The translations under genes were made by a program, and so were the position numbers. Positions 21,464 to 35,918 of a stretch of 64,000 nucleotides of DNA are shown piece by piece. Source of the stretch: Emydura subglobosa (taxonomy: Eukaryota > Chordata > Testudines > Chelidae); assembly GCA_007922225.1 (NCBI GenBank), contig ML679970.1, positions 22,832,353-22,896,352 on the forward strand. The letters are read 5' to 3'. Numbering within the stretch: position 1 is the stretch's first letter; each line of letters opens with the position of its first letter. A model generated the notes under the pieces. That model worked only from the letters and a program-made list of their open reading frames with translations, searched no databases and had not been told where the DNA came from.

Positions 21464-24400
21464 GTGACACTTAGCCATGGCCTTATCCCATCCTTCACGT
21501 CCCTGTATGTTGCTGTGGAGGGTGCTGCTACAGACCATTGTTTCTCTGGTCTGCAGTGGGGGGAGACATTATCTTTAGGAAAATCAGCCTGCCACCTAGC
21601 CAGAATCCATGACTTTAGAAAGCAATGGATATTTTTTGATTGGGTACATTAAAAGGGTTTAGGTTTAGGTACAAAACAACCTTACTATCAGCATGAACCC
21701 TTAATTCAAGTAACTTCCCTCACCCTTGTCTCCCTGCTACTAGAAAAGTGACAATTTAATTAAATACATACTTTACAGTTTGTGCTATTTTATTAAATCA
21801 CATTGAACTGTAGTTAAACTTGATTAAGCGGCGTCTTTCCCAACAATATTTCCACAAAATACAGACATTCCATCTGCTATGCAATAAATGGTCTAATCTC
21901 CCTTTTATGCACATGTGTAATAGACCTTTAAGTATTTTTTTAATTGTATTACTGCATCTCAAGAACATAGTGGTGTTCTACATATTGGTATACTAGGCAA
22001 TAACTGTGAAATAAGTCACTTGCTGAAAAGCAGCATCAAATCGCTGACTTGGTACATGAATTTATTCATGCACAAGTTAGGCCTTTAAATACCGAGTTGC
22101 AGATTCAGTAATAATGAACATGTCCCATGTACCAAAAGAATCAATACATAAGGGAAATAAAAATGAATAAATGAGAAAATAAAAAGCAATTGTACAAGTT
22201 ACATAAAAGAGCAAGGTTTAAAAGCCCAGGAGACCTGTCCAATCAATTCCTAACACACATTCCCTTTACAGATAAAATATCTCAGAAGAAAAAAAATGAT
22301 GCTGATAAAATCTGACAAACTAGTCTAATGAACAATTTAAGTGTATTTTAATATTCCAATATACCATCTGAGACTGCTGGATTATGCATCACTTTTTTAG
22401 CTGCTGGAGAAAAAATACACTATAACTGCTGGGGTGTCCTGGACCTTCTCTACCTGTGTGCTACTCTGGAAACTTTAATGTTTTCTGTCTCTAGAGGGCA
22501 ACCAGCCAGATAAATTAGTTAAAAGCTAAGCCCTGTCCATTTGCTTGCACATGCCAGCTTGGAAGTATTTTTCCCACCTCTCCAACACATGGAATGTCTA
22601 GGTTCATGCTGCACTTCTAGGATCCATGTACACCAGGTCACAAAAATCATAGCAGCCACCTGTATTAGAATTGTGGAATCACTAACATGAGGAAAGAGTC
22701 CAGTGGAAACTTAACTCCTACATAGTATGTTGCATAGACTGGAGCTTGAAAAATGTACATGACACCTATTAGTCTAGAAGCAGATAGGAAAAGTTATCAA
22801 GAAGGCACAGGGCCAGAACAAGTGAGATCTAGGGTCAGTAGCATGGGGAGCAAACTTATCACTCCCTTCTAGCTATGGATGGGGAGGGTTATAGATTATT
22901 ACCAGGCTACTGTCCCAGGACTGTTTTAAGGCCTTCTCTTTTTGTGTAATTTCTGGTTCGTAGATTGTTGGATAAATTTGAAGAGCCTGACTCACTTCAG
23001 GTGTTTGAAGGAGAATGAGGTGCTCTTTCTTTCAGTTCTTCACCTCACTCCCTCTCCCCAAAGCCTCCCAAATTGCTGAGAGGTGACTAGAGGGGGTCTC
23101 TGCTATGCTACTACTCCTTCAGTCCAGTCTCTGTCTGTCTGGGTTATTCTTCAAGAAGAACTCCATTGTTTGCCTGTGCAGCTGCTGATCTTACATTTAT
23201 ATAGAACTTTTCGCCCGACGGATCCTGAAATACTTTTAGAGACTGAGCTGCAACAGAGTGATCATTTCATCCACCTCTGTAATGAACTGTGATGGCTGCT
23301 TAACAGTCCAGTACTACACAACTGAGTCTCCCTCAAGTCCCCATAGTCATCAGCTTCCATTCAAATGCTATTCTGTACAAGGGAAGGAGAAGGACTCGGA
23401 TTGACTCAGGCATGGGAAGATTTTACAAGCAGAGCAGGGGTTCCTCTCCATGCTGAAGGCCAGAAGAAACATTGCTTCAGAGTTTCCTATCTTCCCCATC
23501 TCCATCATCATGATGGAGGAAGAACAAAGTATTTTGCTCCATGACAGCCAAATGCTACAAGCCCAGCATAAAACAAGATTTATGATACAGGCTGTCCTTG
23601 TTCTGCCTGGTCTAACACTAGGCTGACAAAGTGAAGATGCTCCAGCATAAAACTCGTGCTCTGCAGCAAGGTTGCAACTTATATCTGGAAGCAATAGTTG
23701 GTTGCCCTCTGACCCTTCTTTCCTGTCAGATGGAAGAAGAGCATGGTACAAATTTTCCAAAATATTATTTGTCAGTAGGGCTGAGGAGACCATAACTTTA
23801 GAAAAATAAATACTTAGAAAGTATTTCTTTGGGAATAAATGAATTTGTTCCTGTTCACTGCTGTTAATATACTTTGTTATATTGCATTTTTTACTGGAGT
23901 AAATGAAGTGTCAATGTACTTATCGCTTCATTTGATCAGTCATAAAACTGTCAAATGAATTCTAATGTATAATCTTTTTTTTTTTTAAATCTGTATTCAT
24001 TTTCCTCATGACAAAAGGAACAAGCTCCAGCCAAGTTATTCATCTAAGAGGAAATTAAATTCACATACCATTCATATGGATTGTATTTGAAACAACTTCT
24101 CATTTTTTTCCTAACATTCTGCATTCAGCACATAAAATCAGTTCCATTGAAAACAATACATTTAGGTAAGTTCATGTAAACTGGTTCACTTATTTTTGCA
24201 TTATGTAACAAAATATACAACAGTATATAAAAATGGAAATAACATTTCCATTAGACTATTTTAAACTGTTGGACAGCTACCCTTAAAAAATCAGAGGCTT
24301 AATGCATATGTTTTGTGAAAAAGGAAAAAATATAGAACAAGATTCAGAAAACAAAATTACTGAGTCACCAGTTTTTGTCTGTATAATGATAAACAGCACT

Positions 24401-27400
24401 AAAGCAACATTCATGTGGTAGCTAGAAATAGCTGTATGGGAGAAACTCTAGTGTGAGGTCAGTAAAAATATGCAACCCTGGAAGATTTAGAGAAATCATA
24501 ATAAACCCAAGATTTTAAATGAGAGATTACTCAATACTAGTGCAACCCAAGCAATGATCAGAACCCTGAATACAAAGATGCTCTTTAGACCTATAGATTC
24601 TATATTATGACACTTGTTTCTTTTAATGGAATCTAAGATAAAACACAGTCCCTTTCCACTCTGCTACGAATGCTTCTTTCCTAAGCCTTAATGTTTCTCA
24701 GGTGCAGTAGTTTTCTTCTTCTCTAGTCACCTACAAATAAGAACTTAATTCTTGAATTATTTACCCTAGGCTTCTTTGTAATTTTCTTCTCCTTTTCTTT
24801 TTTACCTTAATTTTTTCTACTTTGCACACAAATATCTTATTTCTTTTTACACAGCAGGTGGTCTGGTGCCTTCAAATTGAGCTAAAAAAGGAATCTCTAA
24901 AATACAAGCAAACTAGCACGTGGGCAGGGTTTGGATGCAAGAGCACCACATGCAAGAACTTATATTTCAAATATGGACCCATGGATTTTCCCTATTTTGA
25001 TCTACAAGAGACTTCACAAGTCTTTCCATAGACAGAACAATTCCTATGGACTTCAGCAGTGGACAGACTTTGTCATTTAATAACCGCATGGGAAAACTAT
25101 TATACCTCATCAGTCTGTTTCATGCTGAACATTTTGAAGCAGCTAATTTTGCCTTCCAAAATGCTGCTATTGTATGCACTTGGATGCTGATTGCAAGTAT
25201 TATCTTAAGAGAATCATGTCTTAACAGTAGGAAAAATTACTCCTCTTCTAAAGCCTTCTTTTGTGCTTTTATTCGTCTTCTGCTAGCTGTGTAGCACTAG
25301 GAGATAACTGACAAATAGCATCATTCAATTCCATGGTGTCTGTCCGCTTTTCTTTTTATTTATTAAACAAACAAACCAAAAAAAAAAAAAATCAAACAAC
25401 AACATGCAGATTCTCAGCAAGCAGAAAAACTAAATGTCTTCCTGGAGAAGAGAATCACAGCCTATGTGGGAACATAAGGGCAAGTTGGAACCAGTGTGGT
25501 TCAGCTGCATAGAGGGATAGGAGCACGGTTTGAGAAGGGCTAGTCATAAGGTATACAACCTCTGTGCATTGTAGAGGCCATTACTGCACACAGCCTTTCT
25601 GCAAGGCATTGCTCAGGTACTAGCCCTACAGAACAGGTGGGGTATGACCTGAATATCTGCCATTTTGTGTGTTGTGTTAGCAATAAGATGTGGCAAGTAG
25701 GTAGCGTTGTGGGAAAGAGATCTTTCTTAAGTATGCTGAAGTGGCCAATGTTACAAGCTGAAGCTTTAAAGATTGACATGTAAGCAATCTGGGCCCAGCT
25801 TGCATTCCTGAGAGACTCAAGCCACACTAAATCCTGCAGGAGACTTGACCCTCTTTCCTCAGTTCTACTCATCATAATAAAGTGTGGATCTTTGCTGCCT
25901 CTGCAACAGGGGCATGTAAGGGCAGTAAACAGCCACTTCAGTAAACAGGATGAAGTAGCTTTTGTGGTTGCTTTGTAGAAGGGAGTAGGGAGAAAGATTT
26001 CTTCCAATAGTGGTGCACCCCTCGCATTTGTCAACTGTGCAGTCCAGCAACTCAAGCTGGGTGCTAGCATGAGGATTTGACACAGGTTTATGAGGGATGC
26101 AGACAAACTGGTTTTGCCTAATTTCTAACCCACTGAAATGTTGTGCATTTGAAATTCTTCTGCTGTGATTGGGCTCATGTTGTCCTTAGTGATTGCCGTA
26201 GGAGGGGGGAACTGAATAGGAAAGAAGAGAGGAAAAATATGACAGAGTGGTCAGAGTGAAATACAAATAGAGAGAAATTCTAAGGAGAAAACATATTATA
26301 CAGACCACACAGAAGGCCCCACTTATGGTGGCTTCATTTTGGAAGGGGGTAAGGAGTGGGGTGGTTGATGGAGTTATTATGTCTCATACAGATCATAAAT
26401 TTCTTTTCAACCAGAAAAATATATTCTATCATTGAACCACCCTGGATAGAAAAATAAGTTTCAGTTACAAATACAAAGTACAAATATTGCAAACCCTATA
26501 ACCAATTAAGAAGGCTTGTATATCCCCAATCTTCAAAAAATGTGTTCATCTTTGTCTTTCAGGATAGCCAGAATCTGATGCTAAATTTCCACTGTGTGCA
26601 ATGAGTTTTATCTGAATATGGTGTACACAATCAGAACCGACAATTGGGCCAGATATTCAAAAGAACTCTGTACCCAAAGTGCTGAGCATTTCTGTAAATC
26701 TGGTCCTTATTAGGTGCCTAAATGGGAGCCGAACTTCCTTGAAAACTGTGGCCCTTAACATCCAATGTAGACTTACACAGCCACATTGTGAAAGGAGAAT
26801 AATACCTTACATGAGGAGTGCCTGCAAAAGACATGCACCTACTGGGCCTCCACAAAATCCTTTGCACATGCTGACAAGCAGTTGTGAAATAGAAGTTGTA
26901 ATCATGCATACTAACGGATACACATGTGTAGTTACTTGCAGTTACTGCAGGCAGTACATAAATGGAGGATGATAACCCAGCCACCTTATTCTCTGAGTCA
27001 ACAAGTGCTGTAGGAGGGAGGTAATTAGAATGGCTGTTAGCGAGTAGATCATGATATACCATCACTATTTAGGAAGAAGTGTTATAATTTTGACTTTCAA
27101 TTACAATCTGCAAAATTCCCATTTATTTAAGACACATGGGAAGTAAACTGACAGAATGTGCATGTATCAGTTTATTTGTATCCCCAAAGGAGTCATTTTA
27201 TATTTAGCTGTTGTTTCTGAAACTTTTTCTGCAAGAAATGGTATAAAACAACTGTTTAACTGATAAGCAACTGCTTAACTGATTACCCATACTACCTTTC
27301 CTGGAGTTCTTATGATTTCAATTATTATATAAAGAAAAGGACTTGAGAGCTGAATTTAGTTGTACTGCATAAAGTTTTATTAACTATCCTTAATAGCAAC

Positions 27401-30400
27401 TAATAATATAGATACTAAGAAGGCAAAAATGGTATAGGACTGTGATTTTGCTAACACAAACTAGAAAACTGGTTGATATAACCGGTCAAGTTTTCAGAAC
27501 AAAATCACACAATCACAATGGAAGTTACCACATACTTTAATTATTATCTTGGGAAGGTGACTTTGTTTAGATTTTTAATTAAGGTCTCACTTGTGCCAGT
27601 TGGTTATCAACTCTGATATTGCTAACACAACAGAAGAAAAACTATCCAAAGCTGGATCACAAGACCTTTACATGCTAGTTCACCAGGTCTCTTTCCCAAT
27701 TGATCTCTAGTAGTAAATGCTTTTAAATCTATGTCCCAATGGAAGATATTAGCCCCAGGATCTGACTAACATTATGTAAAATAAACTCCTATGTTTATGA
27801 CACTGTACATACTGAGTGCAGTTCAAAAAGTTTGGTCATTTGGTTTCATTTTATGGTTATGTATTCCTAGAAATTGAAAGGCAGTGTGACGCTATTAACT
27901 ATGGTCTGCATGTGTACAGTTACAATACTAGTTAATGGTAACTTTTTCCCTTTTAAAGCTACTTTAAAGCAGTTTTTATTTTAACCTGTTACAAAAGAAA
28001 GAAACTGTAAATCTGGCAATCTTTGAAACGTGCACTTCTTTACTAATTGAGTAGTCAGCTTCATTCAGGAAGTGGTCAATTGATTAATTTGGGTCACCAC
28101 CCAAGAGAAAGTCTGTGTGTTACTTATCACTGGATCTTTACTCAGCTGTCAGCGTTCAGTTCAGTTATTGCAGTGTCAGCTCCGGCTGTGAACAAACACA
28201 GGTGGAGTCAAGGCCACACAGGACTATAGTCATTTCCTGGTGCACTAGTGGGTTTACTGAGTTTCTGAAAAAGAAAGCCTTCTGAAAGGTGGACCCAGGA
28301 TCTCAGTTTTTGGCTTTCAGAAAGAAATGTATTGAAGGAGATAGGTCATTTTATCCTATTTCTGCTTGGTGGTTCAACTTGGCTCCTCTTCTTGGAGGGG
28401 CTGACATGGAGCGATCAGTTGGAGACCCATATTTTTCCAAAGATTTGAAATGTCCTGTCCAAAGGAGAATCATCCTTTTTCACCATGTACTCAGGAAAGA
28501 ACTATCCGCTTTTGAGTTCTTGCAACTGGAACTGGAATTTTTCTAGTCTCTTACGCAACGTATCTTGCCACAGCAGCACGTATGAGAAAAATTAGGCCAT
28601 AACTGTTAATACAAACCTCTTGGGACGTACCTTGAACACCAGTTGATTTGCTCTGGTCAGCAACTTATCTCTGCAAGTTACTTTCTGGGTGCCTCTCTGT
28701 GATGCATCCTTTGGCAAATTTTGCAATTTTAGGCTTGCTCAAGTTGCAGTTTCTCCATCAACGGTCTGCTAGCTGCTGAAGTGTCCAGTTTAAACATCAT
28801 ATAATTTATACAAAGTTTCTCTATGTTTTGTGATATTCTTTAAACTTTTTTTAACAGTCCATTATACAATGCAGTCACTTCAGGAACTGCTGTTTTCCAG
28901 TAGCAGACTGGAAGAGCTGTATAAATCTTCCATTTCTGTTTGTCTTGCTTAACAACAATGGTAGGTTCTTGGTGTGTATGGCTGAGCTAAGTCTGTGCAT
29001 TATCAATGTCACAGTTACATTTTTGATTCTTGCACTCTATGGTCAAGTATCCTTATCAACACGCTACTTGGTTTCATTTCTTTTTATTTACTGTTTCTTT
29101 CAACACAGGTGTATTTTACCAATTTGATAACATAAACAACCTACATTTCTGAAGAAAATTAAACTTCTAACCATTTCAAAGACACTGATATGCTCAAAAA
29201 GGTTGGTTGGTTTTTGTGGCTAGGAAGAGTCTAATTGAAAACTTTTTTTTGTTTTTTGTTTAATTCAAAATTTTTTTTGGAATTTTTGTACTTTAAAGAA
29301 ATAAAAAATAAGGAACATAGAATTAGATTCCAAACTGTTTGAAACAGAGAGATGATTTCTATTGAAAATATGTTTTACCAGCTATAAAATACCCTGTCCA
29401 CATTGAAAGCTATAGAAATAATATAGGGTGCAAACCTGCACTCTTTATTCAAGCAAAACTCATTGGGCCCAATCCCAAGTTGGTGTAAATTGACAGAGCA
29501 CCATTGACTTAGGTAGAGCAACAATGATGGTCACAGATTGCAGGATTAGGTTAATAGATAATATAAATAAAATGAATAGTTTTTAAAGCACCTTTTGGGC
29601 AACAGAGAACAAATGAACCACACATTCTCTCCTGAGCAAAACTGATGTTGAACAGATTTTTGTGACTCCTTATAAAAACAGTTTTATGCTAAGAGATTAG
29701 AAGTATTAGGAAAAAAACAGCACTAAGAAAATCCCTAGTTTAAAATATCTCTGATTCTGTATCATTCTTCGCTTACAGTACATGAAATGCCTATGTGAGG
29801 GGGGAAAATTACCTCTGATTAATGACACCTTAGATTATTATAATTGAAAGAATTATAAAAATCCCAAATATCTAGTTTTCCCCATTTATACTCTTTCTTT
29901 ATGTCTTATCTTTTCATCAGTGCAGACAATAAAATCCAATTCCCTGTTATTTTTAGTCAATTTCTCTTCATGTCTGTCAAGTACAGGCAATTGGGTTTCT
30001 AACCCTGCAAAGGAATTTAAAAAACAAAAACAAAGCCATTCATTACAAAATATTCATTCAAAATATTTACATTCATATTGGGTTTTACACATCTCCATGG
30101 CCAACTTGTCATGGTATTAAAAAAAGGAAATAGAATGGAAATAAAAATATATGCAGTTAGGCAGATAGACAATGGGTCACTACAAATATTGCTATTCTAA
30201 TTATTGCCACCGGTCTTATCTTAATGTGGCTCTGGTTGCTCTATTCATATAAGAGATGATTGTAACCATTGCTCATCACAACACTGATACTATAGCACAG
30301 TCTGCTGCAGGGTTCAGGAAATTATTCTCCATGTTGTAGCCTGATCTTTTGTGGCTTATAAAAATCTTTAATTGAGCGATAATTCAGTGAATAATGCATT

Positions 30401-31684
30401 TATTCTTCCCTTCATGGTAGCTACCAATGCTGTAACCTATGGTTTGCCTGTCTACTTCTTTCTATATATATTTGCTTTCTGATTAGTCTGAAGATATCAG
30501 AATTAATCCAGTACAGCATGTCAAACCATGGGATTCCACGCTCTGCCCCAACATGAAGTGCAACATGGAAGATACTTCCCTCATCCCATTTGATGTACTG
30601 AAAGGGGAATATGTGATGCTTTTCTCCTGCCTCTCTTCCTATATGCCACATTGAGGGGCACTGGTGCGTCTCTTTGCCTCTCCTTAACTGGCAAACTGAC
30701 AAGAGTTTGGATGTTTTTCCCCAGTTTCATCTTTAGATGGCAAACTTCTTGGCCGGGGGGGCAATGTAATGGCTGGTTGTACATAGTCTTTGCTGCTGTG
30801 GCAGTCTGTACAAGTGCCTTCTTCTCACTCTGAAATTCCTGCCCATGTTGTCAGTAGGGGATGGATTTTCTTCTTAAAACGGGTGTGTGTGGAAGGGAAG
30901 ATAAATTATGAAGGAACTCCTCAATAAGCTAAAACTACAACAGCATATTTTATATATAAATCAGGATTGGTCTGTACATCGCAAAGTTAAGTCAGTGATA
31001 CTGGCTGTACCCTACTTTTCCCCAAGAACCTCAAGAAAAATGAATTAAAAGATGAGGCAGTCCACAAAATTAAAAAAGACATCAAGTACAGTCATAATTT
31101 TACTGTTCTAAATAGCACTTTATTATGTGATATCTCAGGAAATTGGTGCCTGAATTTGGAAGAGTTCTTTCATGAGCTACCGTCTCCACAAACACGTCCT
31201 CACACCAAGTACCTTTGTGCATAAGAAATATATGTGCTTATACTTGTAATCTGCTAGAAAATATCAGCCTTGTATTGAGCTGGTATGGTATAACTGCACT
31301 TCTCAACACTATCCCTTTTCCCTTCCCCCAAAAGGCTAGCAAATATACCGATTTGTCCCCAGGGGATTGGAACAAGGCCAATGGCTGGGGGCAATGGCAA
31401 GAGGTTGGAAGCTTTGTTAGCAACACTGTCTGAAATAATATGGGATTGGAAAGGATGTGAAGTTCACAGTGGGAGAAGGGAGTGCCTGCTTAGTAGGAAG
31501 GTGAGAGAAGCAAGATTTAATGGTGGCACTGGATCAAATAATGGGAAAGGTAGTGGATGGAGAAGACAAAACTCTGAGGAGATGGCTATGGAGAAGACAT
31601 ATTCTTGATAGCGCTGAGTTGATTCTTGGGCCTAAACACACCTCAGGCAGGGGAGAAGCCTCATTAACCACTACTCATCTTGAG
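21464..31684. other. About 10 kb without recognisable gene
   Basis: The longest quiet stretch. AT-rich with scattered homopolymers. Possible relics: a SINE-like phrase TTTATATAGAACTTTTCGCC near 23195, and a repeat resembling the TTAGGTGCC family near 26690-26730. The longest frame is a 188-codon minus-strand frame at 25540-26106, which I do not recognise; see findings. No splice-flanked exon with a known domain was seen. Confidence 0.5.
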
Positions 31685-31980
31685 CCCTGGTCTACACTTA
31701 GCTGGAGATTCGGTGGCAGTCGATGGGAGTTACGCAAACTACACAGAATAGCTTGCGTAACTCACGTCGACTGCTCTGCTTCCCTTCTGCGTGGTGTCTT
31801 CACTGTGCTGCGCCAACAGGAACAACGTTCCTGTCGACATAGCGCTATGCTACTTGAGGGGGTGGTTTTACTCAGTCGACTTCCTGATTGATTGAGCAGG
31901 TCTACACTGACCGCTCAATCGATCCAGAAAGATCGATCTGGTGGTGGCGACTTTGCCGCCGTCAGCATAGACATACCCTT
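31685..31980 (+). mobile_element. MITE-like element with internal hairpins
   Basis: Starts CCCTGGTCTACACTTAGC and ends GTCAGCATAGACATACCCTT, which are loose inverted partners. Inside, GAGTTACGCAA (31727-31737) pairs perfectly with TTGCGTAACTC (31753-31763), and GGAACAACGTTCC is a palindrome. CTTGAGGGGGTGGTTTTA is shared, in reverse complement, with 19934-20170. Non-coding. Confidence 0.65.
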
Positions 31981-32420
31981 GTGAGTAGGCCTCAGTACCA
32001 GCACAGGTATTGATGGAGACTCTCAGTGGGTGCGTAGACAGAGGTAGAGGTAGAGAGCTCCTTCAGAAGCAACCCAGACTGAGAGCAGGGGCGGGGAGCC
32101 TTTCATGTAAGAGTTTGGTTCTGGATGGCTGAGGCACAGATAAAGGAATAGGAGGAGAGATGGAAATTGGAGTGAGAGAATTAAGAGGAAAAATGCAGTG
32201 AGGAAGGGAAAGAAAGAAAGAAAACATGTCTGTTCTTTTTGGCAATGGATCTTTCCACAACTGGCATATCCCTTCCTTTCTAATAGCTCTTCCATTTCAG
32301 CAGCCTTTAGCAGGGCTTTAGTTACTTTAACTGATATAGCTATGGGTTAGCAGATATGGCATTTTCCAGTCTGCGTTTCACAATATAAGAACTCAGTCAG
32401 GGTAGCCATAGGTTTGTTTT
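31981..32420. other. No recognisable gene
   Basis: Purine-rich patch (GGAGGAGAGATGG and AAAGAAAGAAAG near 32150-32225), otherwise unremarkable. Confidence 0.5.
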
Positions 32421-32640
32421 TCTATAGTGCTTTCCAATTCAAAGCATTAGTGTACAAAAACTAGTGAATTAAGCCTCACAACGTCATTGTTAATCCCATT
32501 TTATAGATGTGGAAAATTAAGAATAGAGTTTAAATGGCTGGCCCAAGGTTATGCAATAATAAGTTTGTGACACAGACAGGAACAGAACATAGATCTCCTG
32601 ACTTAATTCTATGCTTTAACCAATAGACCCTGTGTTCTCT
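32421..32640 (-). mobile_element. CORE/MIR-type SINE, minus strand
   Basis: Read on the plus strand it has TCCCATTTTATAGATGTGGA, AATGGCTGGCCCAAGGTTAT, GGAACAGAACATAGATCTCC and AACCAATAGACCC, the reverse complement of the MIR/CORE-SINE layout. The B-box-like GGAACAGAAC lies near the right end, so the SINE head points right. Older and more decayed than the copy at 15108. Confidence 0.75.
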
Positions 32641-35600
32641 GGAAGATATTAGTAACATCTTTATTTATTATTAACTTTTAAATTAATTCAGAGAGTAGTA
32701 AAATGATAATTTACCACTCTGAAATGGATCAAATCACTTCATATACAGTATTTTAAATATTTCCACTAAAGGCAGAGGAGCGATTGTGGCATTTTTTTGT
32801 CCCATAGGAAAACATTTTGTCATCCCATCTACCACCCTAAATGCTAAGTCATAGAAATGCCACTGTTACTATTACTGAATGCAGTTCAATGGACTTTGAA
32901 TCAGGTCCTTTGTGCATAGGGAACCAATATGGCCATTGTTACTTGGGAATCTAGAATCTGGAAACTCCATTTTAAAATATTTGCAAACATCTTACTGGGT
33001 AGAAGTATGAACCTCTGTTTAGACAGTGCAGTCAGGTGATTGCTTGAATAACTTTATGAAGGGAATTAGAAAAATAAAACAGTTTATTCACTACTTCTCA
33101 GCTGTATAGCACACAGTAAAACTGCGTGACTTAGAACTTGACTGTATAACTATGGAGGACCTGATCTTATAGCATTTACATACAGTTAACTTAAATCAAT
33201 GGGAATTTTACACTTTTAAGGGCTTCAGAAATTAACTGGAATTGACACATGTAGAAACAAAACTTTTTAATTTATTTTAAATATTTTATATATATTATTT
33301 TGCTTTTAATATTTTTATCCATTTTAACTTAAGTAAATAGTTCATTAGTAGCACTTTACACTCACTTTGCACAGATTTAAATGACTACATATGGTGCAAG
33401 TCAATCTTCTGGTCTTAGGTGCCAATACAACGTTGATATAAAACATGCAACTCTATTAGGGAAAGTAGGAAAGAAATTCTGGCTGTGATATTCTTATAAG
33501 ATACTCAAATATTAGAGTGACAAGCACAGTATACACATGTTTAAATAGACTGGCCCCAATTCACTCTTATGATCTGGCTGAAAGCCAGTTTAAATGACTA
33601 CTTGGGTTTTTCCTACATACAGGGCACTAGGCTTGAAAAAAGGGGCATGACTGAAGCACCACTGCACTCTGACAATCTACATCTGCCAAAATGGCTATTT
33701 GAAACCATCAGCAGCTGGGCATAAGTTAGAGCAGCTCTAAGTTGCACTGGCACCTGAGGTGCCTATAACAGGTCTCAGATAGAGAGAACAATAAAGGCAG
33801 CTAAAGCCAAATCCTCCCCCCATTATAGGTCCTGTCTGAAAGCAACTCAGCTGGATCATAGAATCTGAACTATTTACTTCAGTGGAGTTGCACCCATTTA
33901 CACCAGGTATGAACATGTGTTGGCCAAGTTTTAAGCAAAAATATAATTCCCTAGTATATTTGTAAACTTGTGGAAGTAGCTGAGCATGGCAGAAATATTT
34001 GTAGATCTTTAACCATTGTAGCATAAATGGATTGTGCTAAACGTAGATTTTAATTTTGTTTACATTTTGATGGAGCAGAATATTAATAACTGCTTATTTA
34101 GCATGGCATGTGCCCTTAGCTCTTTTATTTTTCAGAACAGACAAGAGTGGAATGCAATGCTGTCAAAAGTTAACAGATCTCTCATGGAAATGATTTAAGC
34201 TATAATAAGAAAATTGGAGATTTTATTAACATTGAAGAAAATATGAACATTAAATGAGTATAAACTGTCCATCCTATAAAAAATGTAGGATTTCTTTAAA
34301 TCTGGCATTAGATTTTAAATTAGAAAAGCAAAAATGTATTAATTCAGATAGAAATCTCTAGTGTACCTGTATGGGTCTGTAGATTATATTTCATGCTGAA
34401 TAAGTAACAGTATGAAATAAAAAATAATTATATAAAACATTTTATGCCATTCTAAGTTGAGCTGTGTAACCGTGAAACCAGGGGAAACTGAAGTTTTCTT
34501 ACAAATGCTAAAGTCAGCTCAGATTTGTCAAAAGGTTTGCTAGGCTCTGTGATGGGGGTATATGAAGCTCTGCAGTCCTACGCCCCTTCCCAGCAATGGA
34601 GCAACGAAGCTGAGTCCAGGCATGAAGGGTCCTGCATGGGAGCTGCCCAGCAGGCTCAGATAAATGGAGCTGCACGGGTGAGCAAGGGTGCTCTTCTATG
34701 GCCAAAAAGAGCAGGAGTGGGAGTATTTACTGGAATGTGGATGGGGGAGGACCTGAGAACTTTAACTCTAAAGTAATGGATGCAGCTAAAGGGACTAGGT
34801 GAGAAGAGGGCCAGGGAATGCAGCAGCAGTTAATTAAAGGAAGCAGTATGTAACAGTGAGTTCCACACATCTATTTAAATGATGCTTATAATTAAACTTA
34901 TCCAGTGTATCACCTTGGATTTTTTTAAATTATGGGACATGATAAATAGGAGCACTTGGTTGGCCTTCACTATTCAAGTCTGTACTAGTACCAGTTTATG
35001 TACTTGTATCTTTTTACTTTGCTCCTTGTCAAAAAAAATAAAATAAAATAAAATACACCATAGGGCAGATTCTGTCCTGCCCTTAGCTTTTTATATTTTT
35101 TATCATTAGGAAGCCTTCTGTGCCTCTAATCATCTCTATACCTTTTGTTGCATTGTTTCTACTTATGCTCTGTTCTTTTTGTGATAAAGTGACCAAAATG
35201 GTGGCATTACTTAATTTTTCCAAGTCATTTTCAACTTTTAATTTGTATTTTAAAAAGTACAATGGGCTGTTACTTAATGCTCCTGATTTAGCTTCTGTAA
35301 TAGAAGATGAAAGCTGAAAGCAGCTTTGTCTGTAGGGAGGCACAGATGAAAGTGGCAGGGACAAGGTTCATGGGAATAAAATTTTTAATGCACCTTTTTC
35401 TTTTATTTTTAAAGCATGCACCTGTTGTTGCTGCTTTCAATTATACAGCGGCAGTGACTGGGCTTCATTCACACTTGAATTTCTATTTAAAAACAGGTCT
35501 GTTAAACAGCTCCTGTCTTCACCATTTTTATAGAATCTAAAATATGAAAAGGGGCCAGCTGCTACTGAAATGTTGGCAAAGATAAGGGCAGAAGAGACTG

Positions 35601-35918
35601 AGTTGGTGAGAATAATGTGTTGTAGATGAAAAAAAGTGTAATAATATTGCTTTTCATAATGTTTGCTTTGAAATTTTAAATAAAAAAAACTGAAAAGAAA
35701 AAATACCATAAAACAAACCTTACACATTTTAGGCTGTACATATTCCTAAAACCACAGTAGCAGCTGAGATGAGGGAGGAAAATATAAAACGGTTTTCTTA
35801 TTTTAAAAAAATGTTATAACATATTTTATTTATTTCTTAGGCCTAAACTTGCTCCCATTTAAGTCAACAGAAGTTTTGCCATTGATTTCAATAGGCCCTT
35901 TACAAGCCCCGTTACATG
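32641..35918. other. No recognisable gene
   Basis: AT-rich spacer with (AAAAT)n-like text near 35035-35055 and an old short repeat (TTGCTCCCATTTAAGTCAAC, about 35850-35900). Frames at 34514-34776 lie on both strands of one GC-richer patch and show no domain. Confidence 0.45.
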
